This document shows positions 54,853 to 63,132 of a DNA stretch of 64,000 nt, one piece after another. The notes beneath the pieces were generated by a model. That model worked only from the letters and a program-made list of their open reading frames with translations. It had not been told where the DNA came from and made no database searches. The stretch lies in assembly GCA_020846935.1 (NCBI GenBank), contig JADLCY010000008.1, forward strand, positions 1-64,000, in the 5' to 3' direction. Made by a program: the position numbers and the translations under genes. Source of the stretch: Gemmatimonadaceae bacterium. Lineage in GTDB: Bacteria > Gemmatimonadota > Gemmatimonadetes > Gemmatimonadales > Gemmatimonadaceae. Positions within the stretch are counted from its first letter, which is position 1; each line of letters begins with the position of its first letter.

Positions 54853-56511
54853 CTACCGCCTCCACCGTGGCGACGCGATGGCCCGGCGGTACAGCTCGCG
54901 ATATCGCGCTTCCGATCGGTGCCACCCGAAGTCCCGGGCCATCGCTTCCCTCACCATCGCGGTCCACACCTGCGGATGCCGGTAGTGGTCGATGGCGCGG
55001 GCACAGGCGGCGATGAACGCAGCCTGCGTGTAGTCATCGAACAGGAAGCCGGTGACGTTGTCCTCGATCGTGTCGGCGAGCCCGCCCACGCGGCGCGCGA
55101 CCGGCAGCGTCCCGTAGCGCTGCGCGCGCATCTGGGTCAGGCCACACGGTTCGTATTGCGACGGCATGACGATCATGTCCGCGCCGGCCAGTAGCCGGTG
55201 CTCCTGCTCCACCGTGAAGTTGGTCTGCACGCCGATGCGACCCGGGGCGATCGCCGCGAGATCGCGGAGGATGTCGACGTAGCGCTTCTCTCCCTGACCA
55301 AGGAAGACGAACTGCGCATCCAGTGACAGGAACGCCGGCGAGCCAAGGATCAGGTCCAGCCCCTTCTGCGCCACCATGCGGGCGCTCATGCCGATGATCG
55401 GCGTGCCCGATCGCTGCGGCAGACCAAAGAGATTCTGCAGGGCGGTCTTGTTCTTTCGCTTGTTGCCGAGGGCGGCCAGCGAATAGGTGTGCGCGATGTG
55501 ACTGTCGGTGGCCGGATCCCAGTCGGCGTTGTCGATGCCGTTCAGCACGCCGACGAAGCGCTCGCGCATCGTGACGAACACGTCGTGCAGGCCAAAGCCT
55601 CCGGCCGGCGTGCGCAGCTCGAGGGCGTGAGTGGGACTCACGGTGGTGGCCACGTCCGCGCAGGCAAGGCCGCCCTTGAGCAGGTTCACGCGCCCGTACC
55701 ACTCGAACATGTGATGGTTGTAGAACTCCCACGGCAGCCCGATTTCGGGGATGGTCGACGTGGGGAAGTGGCCCTGGAACCCGGCATTGTGCACGGTGAG
55801 CGTGGACCACGTCTTCCGGTAGAACGGGCGCCCCACGTCGCGGGCGCGCAGGTACGCCGGCGCGAGCGCCGCGTGCCAGTCGTGAACGTGCATCATCACC
55901 GGCGCCGTGGCGATCGCCGGCAGCGCCGACAGCGCGGCAAGCGCAAAGAAGGCCCAGCGCTGCGCGTTGTCGCCGTAGTCGCCGTACCGATCGCCGTAGA
56001 TGCCGTCGCGATCGAAGTAGTGCGCGTTGGCAATGAAGTATACGCGCGGCTTGCCCTCCGCCTGGCGGGCGCGCAGCGACGCCGACTCGTACAGCTGCGC
56101 CTCCTCGCGCCGTGGTCCCACCTGCACCGGAAACGGATCGCCCACCGCCACGAAGTCGCTGACCACGTCGTGCACCTGGCGATACAGCGGCATGATGATC
56201 GCGACCGTGAGACCGGCGCGGATCTGCTCGAGCGCGAGGTTGGCCACGGCCTCGCCCAGGCCACCGGTGCGGGCAAACGGTGCCAACTCTGCTGCGATGT
56301 GCACTACGGTGACCGGTTCGCCGGACGGCGTGGTCAGCGGATACGGGGCCGGTGGTGCTGCGGCTACGGGTGTGGCCGCGCGCGCGACGCGCGGCTTGCG
56401 AGGACGACGAACCTTGGGCGCCTTCGCCGCATCAGCGGCCGGCTGGAGCGGCGTGGCCTCAGCCCCCACGGTGTCCGATGACCCTGTCGCCGTACGCTTG
56501 CGCGCGGCCAT
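54853..56511 (-). CDS. glgA: Glycogen synthase (GT5)
   Basis: 552 residues. The GT5 core begins at about 66 with VTVVHIAAELAPFARTGGLGE; the ADP-glucose-binding R/K-TGGL motif is Arg81-Leu85. TVHNAGFQGHFP, the conserved GILNGID-like VGVLNGIDNADWDP and a C-terminal MPSQYEPCGLTQM (nucleotide-binding Glu) follow. It adds ADP-glucose to growing alpha-1,4 glucan. The first 65 residues are an added, low-complexity Ala/Pro/Lys/Arg-rich extension (KAPKVRRPRKPRVARAATP) not part of GT5; it could be a tether or bind polyanions. It is 8 bases downstream of glgP. Confidence 0.93.
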   Translation of the reverse strand: MAARKRTATGSSDTVGAEATPLQPAADAAKAPKVRRPRKPRVARAATPVAAAPPAPYPLTTPSGEPVTVVHIAAELAPFARTGGLGEAVANLALEQIRAGLTVAIIMPLYRQVHDVVSDFVAVGDPFPVQVGPRREEAQLYESASLRARQAEGKPRVYFIANAHYFDRDGIYGDRYGDYGDNAQRWAFFALAALSALPAIATAPVMMHVHDWHAALAPAYLRARDVGRPFYRKTWSTLTVHNAGFQGHFPTSTIPEIGLPWEFYNHHMFEWYGRVNLLKGGLACADVATTVSPTHALELRTPAGGFGLHDVFVTMRERFVGVLNGIDNADWDPATDSHIAHTYSLAALGNKRKNKTALQNLFGLPQRSGTPIIGMSARMVAQKGLDLILGSPAFLSLDAQFVFLGQGEKRYVDILRDLAAIAPGRIGVQTNFTVEQEHRLLAGADMIVMPSQYEPCGLTQMRAQRYGTLPVARRVGGLADTIEDNVTGFLFDDYTQAAFIAACARAIDHYRHPQVWTAMVREAMARDFGWHRSEARYRELYRRAIASPRWRR

Positions 56512-56519
56512 GCCTCACC

Positions 56520-58676
56520 TCATGCCGTTGGCGGATCGTCCGGCTGCGGGTTCCCGCTCATCGCCGGGACGTAGTAGGAGCGGCTGTACGTCTGGAGCAT
56601 GCGCCGCGAGGTGAACTGTTGTCCAGCCACGCGGATCGCGTGTTTCATCTTCAGGATCCACGCGCGCGGCAGGCCGCGGTCATCTCGGCCATAGTAGAGC
56701 GGCACCACCTGTTCCTCGAGCAGACGATACAGCTGTTCGGCATCCCATTCGTCCGGGGTTGCCCGCGAGGAAGCAGGGGGAATCGCCCACCCATTGAGTC
56801 CGTCATACCCCTCATGCCACCAACCGTCGAGGGTCGAGAGCTGCGGCACTCCATTGAGGGCGGCCTTCATGCCGCTGGTGCCGCTCGCCTCCAGCGGCAC
56901 GCGCGGAAGGTTCATCCACAGGTCGACACCCTGCACCAGCCGGTGCGCCAGGTGCAGTTCGTAGTCCTCGATGAACGCCACGCGACCCTCGAAGCGCGAG
57001 TCCCGCGTGAACGCGTACACGCTCCGCAGCACTTCCTTGCCGGGATTGTCCGCCGGGTGCGCCTTGCCGGCAAAAATGATCTGAACCGGTCGTGCCGCGT
57101 CCACCAGCAGCGCGCGCAACCGCTCGGCGTCCTGGAAGATCAGGTTGGCGCGCTTGTACGTGGCAAATCGACGTGCGAACCCGATGGTCAGGGCCGTCGG
57201 ATTGAGCAAGGTGCCCGCGCCAACCACGTGTGAAGCCTCTTTCCAGTGGCGCGCCCACCGGCGTCGTGCTTCCTCGCGAATGAAGTTCATCATCCCCGTC
57301 TTCAGCTCGACGTGGATGTCCCAGATCCTTGCATCGTCGATATCGAGCACGCGCTCCCAGAACGCCGGGTCGCTCACCTGGTTCGGCCATTCGTGCCCGA
57401 ACTCGTGGTCGAAGAGGTCCATCAGCTCGCGCGCCATCCACGTCGCCTTGTGCACGCCGTTCGTGACGTGACCGATCGGCACCCTGGGACTGTCGCGGTC
57501 CGGCCAGAGCGGTGCCCAGATCTGCCGCGACACTTCGCCGTGCTTGCGGGCCACGCCGTTCACGTATCGCGAAAGGCGCAGCGCACACACGGTCATGTGG
57601 AACTGGCCGCGGTTCTCCGTGGGATGCCGGCCAATTTCGAGAAACGCGTCCCTGGTGATGCCCATCTCCTCCCACATCGGGCCGGCACACTGCTCGACCT
57701 TGGGAAAGTCGAACGCGTCGTGGCCGGCGGGGACGGGCGTGTGCGTGGTGAAGATGCTCGATGCACGCACCTGGTGCACGGCGTCCTCGAACGAGGTGCC
57801 GGTTGTGCACAGTTCGCGTACGCGCTCGACCAGCATGAACGCGGCGTGGCCTTCGTTGGCATGCCACGCGGCCGCGCGCGCACCCACCGCACGCAGCACG
57901 CGCACGCCGCCAACGCCCAGGATCCACTCCTGACGCAGCCGTACGTCCGGGCCGCCGGTATACAGCTTGGACGTCAGCTCGCGATCCTCGGGCGCATTGG
58001 CCTCGAGGTTCGTGTCGAGCAGGTACACCGTCACGCGCCCTACGCGCATCTGCCACGCGGCCACGCGGATGTCCCGGTCGAACGTGCGCACGGTGGCCAG
58101 ATAGGGCTCGCGCTGGGGGCCGTAGAGACGCTCGAGCGGCGTGTTGGCGATGTCGTATTGCTCGTCGGAGTCGACCTGGTGACCCTGGAGGTCGAGCTGC
58201 TGATCGAAATAGCCCTTCTGATAGAAGAGGCCGACACCAATCAGGGGTACGCCGAGGTCCGATGACGACTTGCAGTGATCCCCGGCCAGCACACCAAGGC
58301 CACCCGAGTAGATGGGGACCGAGTTGTGCAGGCCAAACTCGGCGCAGAAGTACGCGATCGAGCCGTTGTCCAATGCGCCGAACTGCTCGCGAAACCACGT
58401 CCCGTCGAAGGAGTCCTCGCGGGCGGTCTCGCGCGCCACGCGATCGTAGAGGTCGAGAAACCGCGGGTCACGCGCGAGTTCGCTCAGACGGCTCGGGTCG
58501 ATCCGCCGCAGCATCGCGATCGGATTGTGCCGCGTCAGGTGCCAAAGCGACTCGTCCAGCATCTGAAAGAGCTGGCGCGCGTTCCGGCTCCAGCTCCAGG
58601 ACAGGTTGGTGGCGATGGTGCCGAGCTGCACTATGCGCTCGGGCAGGTATGGAATCTTCTCGCGATTGGCCGACAT
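56520..58676 (-). CDS. glgP: Alpha-glucan phosphorylase (GT35) with DUF3417 N-terminus
   Basis: 718 residues, from the ATG at 58676 (a GTG nine codons upstream has no better site). The N-terminal 110 residues match DUF3417 (VQLGTIATNLSWSWSRNARQLF, then IAYFCAEFGLHNSVPIYSGGLGVLAGDH). Catalytic segments are WHANEGHAAFM and the PLP-lysine motif EASGTSGMKAALNG (Lys604). It phosphorolyses glycogen or maltodextrins to glucose-1-phosphate. It heads the glgP-glgA-GH57-GH57 group, with synthase, branching enzyme and phosphorylase in one unit. Confidence 0.93.
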   Translation of the reverse strand: MSANREKIPYLPERIVQLGTIATNLSWSWSRNARQLFQMLDESLWHLTRHNPIAMLRRIDPSRLSELARDPRFLDLYDRVARETAREDSFDGTWFREQFGALDNGSIAYFCAEFGLHNSVPIYSGGLGVLAGDHCKSSSDLGVPLIGVGLFYQKGYFDQQLDLQGHQVDSDEQYDIANTPLERLYGPQREPYLATVRTFDRDIRVAAWQMRVGRVTVYLLDTNLEANAPEDRELTSKLYTGGPDVRLRQEWILGVGGVRVLRAVGARAAAWHANEGHAAFMLVERVRELCTTGTSFEDAVHQVRASSIFTTHTPVPAGHDAFDFPKVEQCAGPMWEEMGITRDAFLEIGRHPTENRGQFHMTVCALRLSRYVNGVARKHGEVSRQIWAPLWPDRDSPRVPIGHVTNGVHKATWMARELMDLFDHEFGHEWPNQVSDPAFWERVLDIDDARIWDIHVELKTGMMNFIREEARRRWARHWKEASHVVGAGTLLNPTALTIGFARRFATYKRANLIFQDAERLRALLVDAARPVQIIFAGKAHPADNPGKEVLRSVYAFTRDSRFEGRVAFIEDYELHLAHRLVQGVDLWMNLPRVPLEASGTSGMKAALNGVPQLSTLDGWWHEGYDGLNGWAIPPASSRATPDEWDAEQLYRLLEEQVVPLYYGRDDRGLPRAWILKMKHAIRVAGQQFTSRRMLQTYSRSYYVPAMSGNPQPDDPPTA

Positions 58677-58755
58677 GAGGCGGAAAATAACGCGCCCCCA
58701 CACCGGGGGCGGCGCGCGCAGGGGCGACGACCGCGAGCAGCAGCGCGCATCCCCT

Positions 58756-58783
58756 GGACCGCGCGTTCAAGGGCGCGCGGTCC
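58756..58783. terminator. Perfect 10-bp hairpin between ActP and glgP
   Basis: GGACCGCGCG (58756-58765) pairs with CGCGCGGTCC (58774-58783) around an 8-base loop, in the 147 bases between the end of the symporter gene and the start of the phosphorylase gene, both on the minus strand. It fits termination of the symporter unit, and it is a good boundary for the 16-kb glycogen/ligase run. Confidence 0.65.
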
Positions 58784-58823
58784 TCCTGTGGCTCGCGACC
58801 GCCCGCGCGATGCGCCCTTGCGC

Positions 58824-60398
58824 TCAGGCCCCGACGTGCATACGACGCTGCACCTCGTCGTGACGCGCGAGCGCCACCGGGTCGCGCGACGCGAGTGAGA
58901 CGACGATACCGATGGCGAATGACAGCGGGATGGTCACCAGCGCCGGGTTCTTGAGCGCGAACCAGGCACCGTCGTGTTTGAGGATGTCGACCTGGATCGT
59001 CGGCGACAGCCAGATCAACACCAGCGTGGCCGTGGTGCCCAATACCATCGCCGAGACCACACCCGCGGTGGTTGCGCGCTTCCAGAAGATCGCGAGCACG
59101 AGCGCGGGAAAGTTCGAGCTGGCGGCGATCGCGAAGGCGAGCGACACCATGAATGCCACGTTCTGCCCCTTGAACGTGATGCCGAGCACCACCGCTACGA
59201 TGCCGAGCCCCACCGTGGCGAGCCGAGCCACGCGCAACTGCTCGTGCGGACTCGCGTCGCCCTTGCGCGCCACGTTCACCCAGAGGTCGTGCGACAGCGC
59301 GGCCGCACCGGAGAGCGTGAGACCAGCCACGACTGCCAGGATCGTTGCGAAGGCCACCGCCGCAATGAACCCCAGAAAGGGCGTGCCGCCCAGGGTTTCT
59401 GCCAGGAGCGGCGCCGCCATGTTGCCGCCGCGATCCACCGCGGTGATCGCGTCGGGACCGACGAGCACCATCGCGCCGAAGCCCAGGATGAACGTCATCA
59501 GGTAGAAGAACCCGATCAGGCCCGTCGCGTAAAACACCGACGTACGCGCCGCGCGCGCGTCAGGCACCGTGTAGAAACGCATGAGGATGTGCGGCAGGCC
59601 CGCCGTGCCGAACATGAGCGCCATGCCAAGGGACACGGCATCCCAGGGATTCGCCACCAACCGTCCCGGCGCCAGCACGCCGGAGCCATACCGCTCGGCG
59701 GCTGCGGCAAAGAGCGCACCGGGACTGAACCCGAACCGGGCGAGCACCAGTCCGGCGAGGATCGTGGCGCCCGCCAGCAGGAGCACCGCCTTCACGATCT
59801 GCACCCACGTCGTCGCGATCATGCCGCCGAACAGCACGTAGGCGATCATGGCCGCGCCAACGATCACGATCGCCGTTTCGTACGGCAGACCGAACATGAG
59901 ACGGATGAGACCGCCCGCGCCCACCATCTGCGCGATGAGGTAGAAGATCACCGTCGCGAGTGTACCGATGGCCGCGGCGATGCGCACGGGCACCTGCCGC
60001 AGGCGCGCCGCCACCACGTCGGCGAACGTGTATTTTCCGAGATTGCGCAGTGGCTCGGCGATGAGGAACAGCACGACCGGCCAGCCCACCAGCCAACCCG
60101 TGGAGTAGATCAGGCCGTCGAAGCCGGTGGTCGATACCAGGCCAGCGATGCCAAGGAACGACGCAGCACTCATGTAGTCGCCGGCGAGCGCGAATCCGTT
60201 CTGCCCGGCCGTGATCGAACGCGCGGCCGCGTAGAAGTCCTCGGTCGTGCGCGTGCGACGCGCTGCCCAGTAGGTGATGCCGAGCGTGACGCCAATGAAC
60301 GCGAAGAAGAAGAACATCGCCACCGCGTTCGGCTCGCCGATCCGCGTGGCGGTCCGGATCGTATCGGCGGCCGCCTGCGCCTGTGCCAGCAGGATCAT
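58824..60398 (-). CDS. actP: Sodium:solute symporter, acetate permease type
   Basis: 524 residues from the ATG at 60398, coupled to the DUF485 gene by ATGA. About 13 hydrophobic helices are seen, including the SSF motif region FYAAARSITAGQNGFALAGDYMSAASFLGI and the later GTAGLPHILMRFYTV. That stretch is conserved in ActP/acetate permeases. The partner DUF485 (YjcH-like) gene supports a short-chain monocarboxylate transporter, most likely acetate. The C-terminus is basic (HDEVQRRMHVGA). A second system may import other acids, so the symbol is by family. Confidence 0.87.
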   Translation of the reverse strand: MILLAQAQAAADTIRTATRIGEPNAVAMFFFFAFIGVTLGITYWAARRTRTTEDFYAAARSITAGQNGFALAGDYMSAASFLGIAGLVSTTGFDGLIYSTGWLVGWPVVLFLIAEPLRNLGKYTFADVVAARLRQVPVRIAAAIGTLATVIFYLIAQMVGAGGLIRLMFGLPYETAIVIVGAAMIAYVLFGGMIATTWVQIVKAVLLLAGATILAGLVLARFGFSPGALFAAAAERYGSGVLAPGRLVANPWDAVSLGMALMFGTAGLPHILMRFYTVPDARAARTSVFYATGLIGFFYLMTFILGFGAMVLVGPDAITAVDRGGNMAAPLLAETLGGTPFLGFIAAVAFATILAVVAGLTLSGAAALSHDLWVNVARKGDASPHEQLRVARLATVGLGIVAVVLGITFKGQNVAFMVSLAFAIAASSNFPALVLAIFWKRATTAGVVSAMVLGTTATLVLIWLSPTIQVDILKHDGAWFALKNPALVTIPLSFAIGIVVSLASRDPVALARHDEVQRRMHVGA

Positions 60399-60667
60399 CG
60401 CGTGGCCTCCCGGACGGCGTCGTCGTAGTGCCGGTTGGCCCAGCGCACGTAGACCCACGTGAGGATCCACGAGGCCACGATCACGAGGGCCCCCGCCACG
60501 ATCCCGACGCTCAGCCCGCGGCCGATCAGGCGCCCCATCATCGGCTTGTCGAACGCGATGAGGAGGATGAATCCGAAGTAGATCACGACCATCGCCGCGG
60601 TGAGCGTCGCGGCGAGGCGAAGGCGCCGGCGCGCAATGTCGCGCAGACGATGTTCACGGTCCGTCAT
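60395..60667 (-). CDS. yjcH: DUF485 (YjcH-like) membrane protein
   Basis: 90 residues from the ATG at 60667; upstream in-frame residues are Arg/Pro-rich and not membrane-like. Two hydrophobic segments (about 20-42, 52-75) with FGFILLIAFDKPMM between them match DUF485. YjcH is almost always the small partner of the acetate symporter ActP; the two share an ATGA overlap here. Its role in transport is not settled. Confidence 0.87.
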   Translation of the reverse strand: MTDREHRLRDIARRRLRLAATLTAAMVVIYFGFILLIAFDKPMMGRLIGRGLSVGIVAGALVIVASWILTWVYVRWANRHYDDAVREATR

Positions 60668-60784
60668 GTCGTGAAGGCAGGAGGCAACGGGCCGGGTGGC
60701 TCGCCGAGCACGGCCGTCACCGCATCGACGGCGCGGCCAAGCTGCCACCGGTGGGAGAACAGGGCAAGGGCGCGCACCGCACCG

Positions 60785-60803
60785 CACTGGTGAGATCCCA
60801 GTG
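60785..60803 (-). terminator. Short hairpin after the HD-GYP gene
   Basis: CACTGG (60785-60790) pairs with CCAGTG (60798-60803) around a 7-base loop in the 161-base gap between the end of the HD-GYP gene and the DUF485 gene. The small stem makes this only a candidate terminator. Confidence 0.3.
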
Positions 60804-60828
60804 GCAACGACGCACGCATCGCCGGGAG

Positions 60829-62223
60829 CTACAGCGAGTCTTCGCCGGCGTCGCGCGTGACCACGGCCGCGAGGGCATCGACGCACGATGCGTCGAGTCG
60901 CGTGCCCTTGTCCCGCTCCAGGATGCCCAGTGCCTTCTCCACCGACATGCCGTCGCGATACGGGCGCGAGGCGGTCAGGGCTTCATAGATGTCCGCCACC
61001 ACCAGCGCGCGCGACGGCAGGTCCAGTTCATCGGCGCCGAGGTTCCACGGATATCCCGTGCCGTCGAGCTTCTCGTGATGCGTCGCGGCCTGGCGCGCGA
61101 AGTCCGCGAACGCGCTGATGCGTCGCAGGATCTCCCACGTGTGCAGGGGATGCCGCTCGATGGCCGCGCGCTCATCGAGGTCGAGCGGCCCGTTCTTGTC
61201 GAGGATGCGGTTCGAGACGCCGACCTTGCCGATGTCGTGCAGCAACGCGGCCCGTCGCGTCCGCGTCATCGTCGCCGCGTCAAAACGCAGCTGCTCGCCG
61301 ATGGCGGTCGCGTACGCGGCCACCTGCGACGAGTGCCGGAACGTGAACGGGGACTTTGCGTCGATGATGTCCGCGTAGGCCCTGGCGATGTCGTCCAGGC
61401 CCCGGGCGCCGACGCGCCGCATCTCGGCCACCGGCTCCATCGCCACCACCAGGGCGTCGACGTCGGGACTCTGCACGCTCACCCACAGCGAGGGATCGGG
61501 CAGCATCGCCACCGCACGATCCGTGAGCGTGGGATCGAACCAGCGACCCCGCCGATCGCGAAGCATCGTGGCCGTCGCCTCGGGGCCTTCGCTGGCCCAG
61601 AAGACCTCGATCGTCTGCGCGATGTTCAGGATGCGCGACAGGAGCGGAATGGCCTCGCCGGAGCGACCTTCGGGATGCCCGTTGCCGTTCCAGTGCTCGT
61701 CGAGCGATCGGATCGCCTCGACCGTGCCCTTGGGAAACCCCAGGCGGCGCGCGATCTCGGCGCCGCGCTCGCACCGCGTCGCGATCACGTCGCGCGCCAT
61801 GTGCTCCTGACGGGCCACGCCCAGGAAGTAGCGCAGGCGCGAGCCTAACGACTGACGCATGCCGCTGGCGCGCCAGGTTTCCACGGCCAGGGCCATGCGA
61901 TCGTCCCAGTCCACGGTCTTCAGACGCGGCTTGACGGCGTGGTCGTCCGATCCGAACACCGACGCGAGGCGCGCCGCGTTGCTCGAACAGCCGGCGTCCT
62001 TGAGCAACAACGCGTAGTACAGCTCCGCGAGGTCGTCCTCCCCGAGCCCGGCTTCGCGGCCGAGCCTCATGCCGATCACGCAGGAACGCACGGAGTGCCC
62101 GAGCGGCTGCCCCTCGGTCAGGTCGAGCGCGCGCGAGAGCGACGCGAGCACCTCCGAGACGGGAACAGCCTGGTCGCCAGCATGGGGAACGGCCGGTGTG
62201 GACGGCTGAGTGGCGTCGGGCAT
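60829..62223 (-). CDS. Two-lobed HD-GYP protein, first lobe degenerate
   Basis: 464 residues. The C-terminal HD-GYP domain (about 290-440) is intact: HDIGKVGVSNRI (329-340), HHEKLDGTGYP (382-392) and LVVADIYEALTASRPYR. HD-GYP proteins hydrolyse cyclic di-GMP or related cyclic dinucleotides. The N-terminal half (about 35-215) has the same layout, but the HD pair is LLLKDAG (75-78) and the GYP motif is NGHP (181-184), so its metal site is probably lost and it may be a regulatory lobe. It is soluble. TTA in RQSLGSRL lies in a CGTTAGGC motif. Confidence 0.88.
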   Translation of the reverse strand: MPDATQPSTPAVPHAGDQAVPVSEVLASLSRALDLTEGQPLGHSVRSCVIGMRLGREAGLGEDDLAELYYALLLKDAGCSSNAARLASVFGSDDHAVKPRLKTVDWDDRMALAVETWRASGMRQSLGSRLRYFLGVARQEHMARDVIATRCERGAEIARRLGFPKGTVEAIRSLDEHWNGNGHPEGRSGEAIPLLSRILNIAQTIEVFWASEGPEATATMLRDRRGRWFDPTLTDRAVAMLPDPSLWVSVQSPDVDALVVAMEPVAEMRRVGARGLDDIARAYADIIDAKSPFTFRHSSQVAAYATAIGEQLRFDAATMTRTRRAALLHDIGKVGVSNRILDKNGPLDLDERAAIERHPLHTWEILRRISAFADFARQAATHHEKLDGTGYPWNLGADELDLPSRALVVADIYEALTASRPYRDGMSVEKALGILERDKGTRLDASCVDALAAVVTRDAGEDSL

Positions 62224-62643
62224 CGAGAACGTGGCGGGAAGGCCCCGAGGGGGACCGAAGCAGGGACGACCGCGTTGGCCGGCCCGACACCCGCGACATG
62301 ACAGAGTTCGTCGAGATCGTGAGGGTCGCCGGTCATTCCGTCGCGCCGCACGGCCCTCGGCCTGTCAGACCGGCCAACGTGACCGGCGCGCCGCGCGAGC
62401 GCGCACGCGTGTTCGTGTGCCTGGCACACCGTGGGTGTCCGCGTCGCACCTTCAGTTCAGAGCAGATGCGTCAGGCGCCACACCCGCAGGCCTGCGTGTC
62501 GCACGCATGCGCATGATGAGCACCGGGTGCGAGTCCGCAACCCGGGGCGTCGGCGCTGGTTGCTGGCCGTGTTGGCCGACCGTACGTTCCCGCCGCACGC
62601 GACCCGGCGAACCGCGGACAACCATGGGCGCGCGCAGGGCAAC
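62224..62643. other. Divergent intergenic region
   Basis: This 420-base gap lies between the HD-GYP start and the putative GMC small-subunit start. The frame of the small subunit is open across half of it, but with no good start or homology. A perfect dyad GTGTGC-CTG-GCACAC lies at 62415-62429, a possible operator. A sequence near 62524 resembles a tRNA T-arm only superficially. Confidence 0.35.
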
Positions 62644-63132
62644 GTGTCAGCTGCTGCGATCCTCGAGCCGGTACGCGCCACGTTCCGAGCGGTGGCGTCC
62701 ACGGTGATACCGGAAGTTTCGGCGCTCGACCACGAGGGCTGGTCGGCCCTCGAGGCCGCGGTGGAGCGCGCCCTCGCCAAACGCCCCGAAGCAATGCGCC
62801 GGCAACTGCTGACTCTGTTGCGGCTCATCGAGTACCTGCCGGTCGCGCGTCCGTTCGGGCGCTTCTCCCATCTCCGCGAGGACCGTCGGCTGGTGGTGTT
62901 GCGACGACTGGAGCGGTCACCGCTGCCGCTCATGCGACGCGGAATCTGGGGATTGCGCACGCTCGTCATGCTCGGCTACTACACGCAGCCCGCCATCCAG
63001 GACGCACTCGGCTATCGAGCGCACCGGGACGGATGGGCCGCACGCCGGCGCCTGGCGCCGATCGAGTCGCGCGGCGTACCGCCGATCACGCTGGACATGC
63101 CGGCGGTGCCTGACACGTCGACGACCACGTGA
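62644..63132 (+). CDS. Gluconate 2-dehydrogenase subunit 3-like protein
   Basis: 162 residues if GTG at 62644 is the start; upstream extension is unsupported. The segment VRATFRAVASTVIPEVSALD and the later LLRLIEYLPVARPFGRFSHL resemble the small subunits (subunit 3 or DUF7144-like) that precede GMC flavin dehydrogenases. Its stop overlaps the GTG of the GMC gene (GTGA), a firm sign of partnership. No Tat signal is visible, unlike many members, so the complex may stay cytoplasmic or the start may be wrong. Confidence 0.65.
   Translation: MSAAAILEPVRATFRAVASTVIPEVSALDHEGWSALEAAVERALAKRPEAMRRQLLTLLRLIEYLPVARPFGRFSHLREDRRLVVLRRLERSPLPLMRRGIWGLRTLVMLGYYTQPAIQDALGYRAHRDGWAARRRLAPIESRGVPPITLDMPAVPDTSTTT

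Noticed and set aside
51136-58676. Horizontal transfer of the glycogen/ligase region
   Set aside because: No integrase, insertion sequence, tRNA or flanking repeat is seen, and base composition and codon style look like the rest of the window.
58974-60428. 484-codon plus-strand frame opposite the acetate symporter
   Set aside because: The translation is extremely rich in Arg, His and Glu and mirrors the symporter codons; no motifs or start signals are present.
62524-62544. T-arm-like hairpin suggesting a tRNA
   Set aside because: The stem pairs, but the loop lacks the TTCRANNC consensus and there is no acceptor, D or anticodon arm around it.
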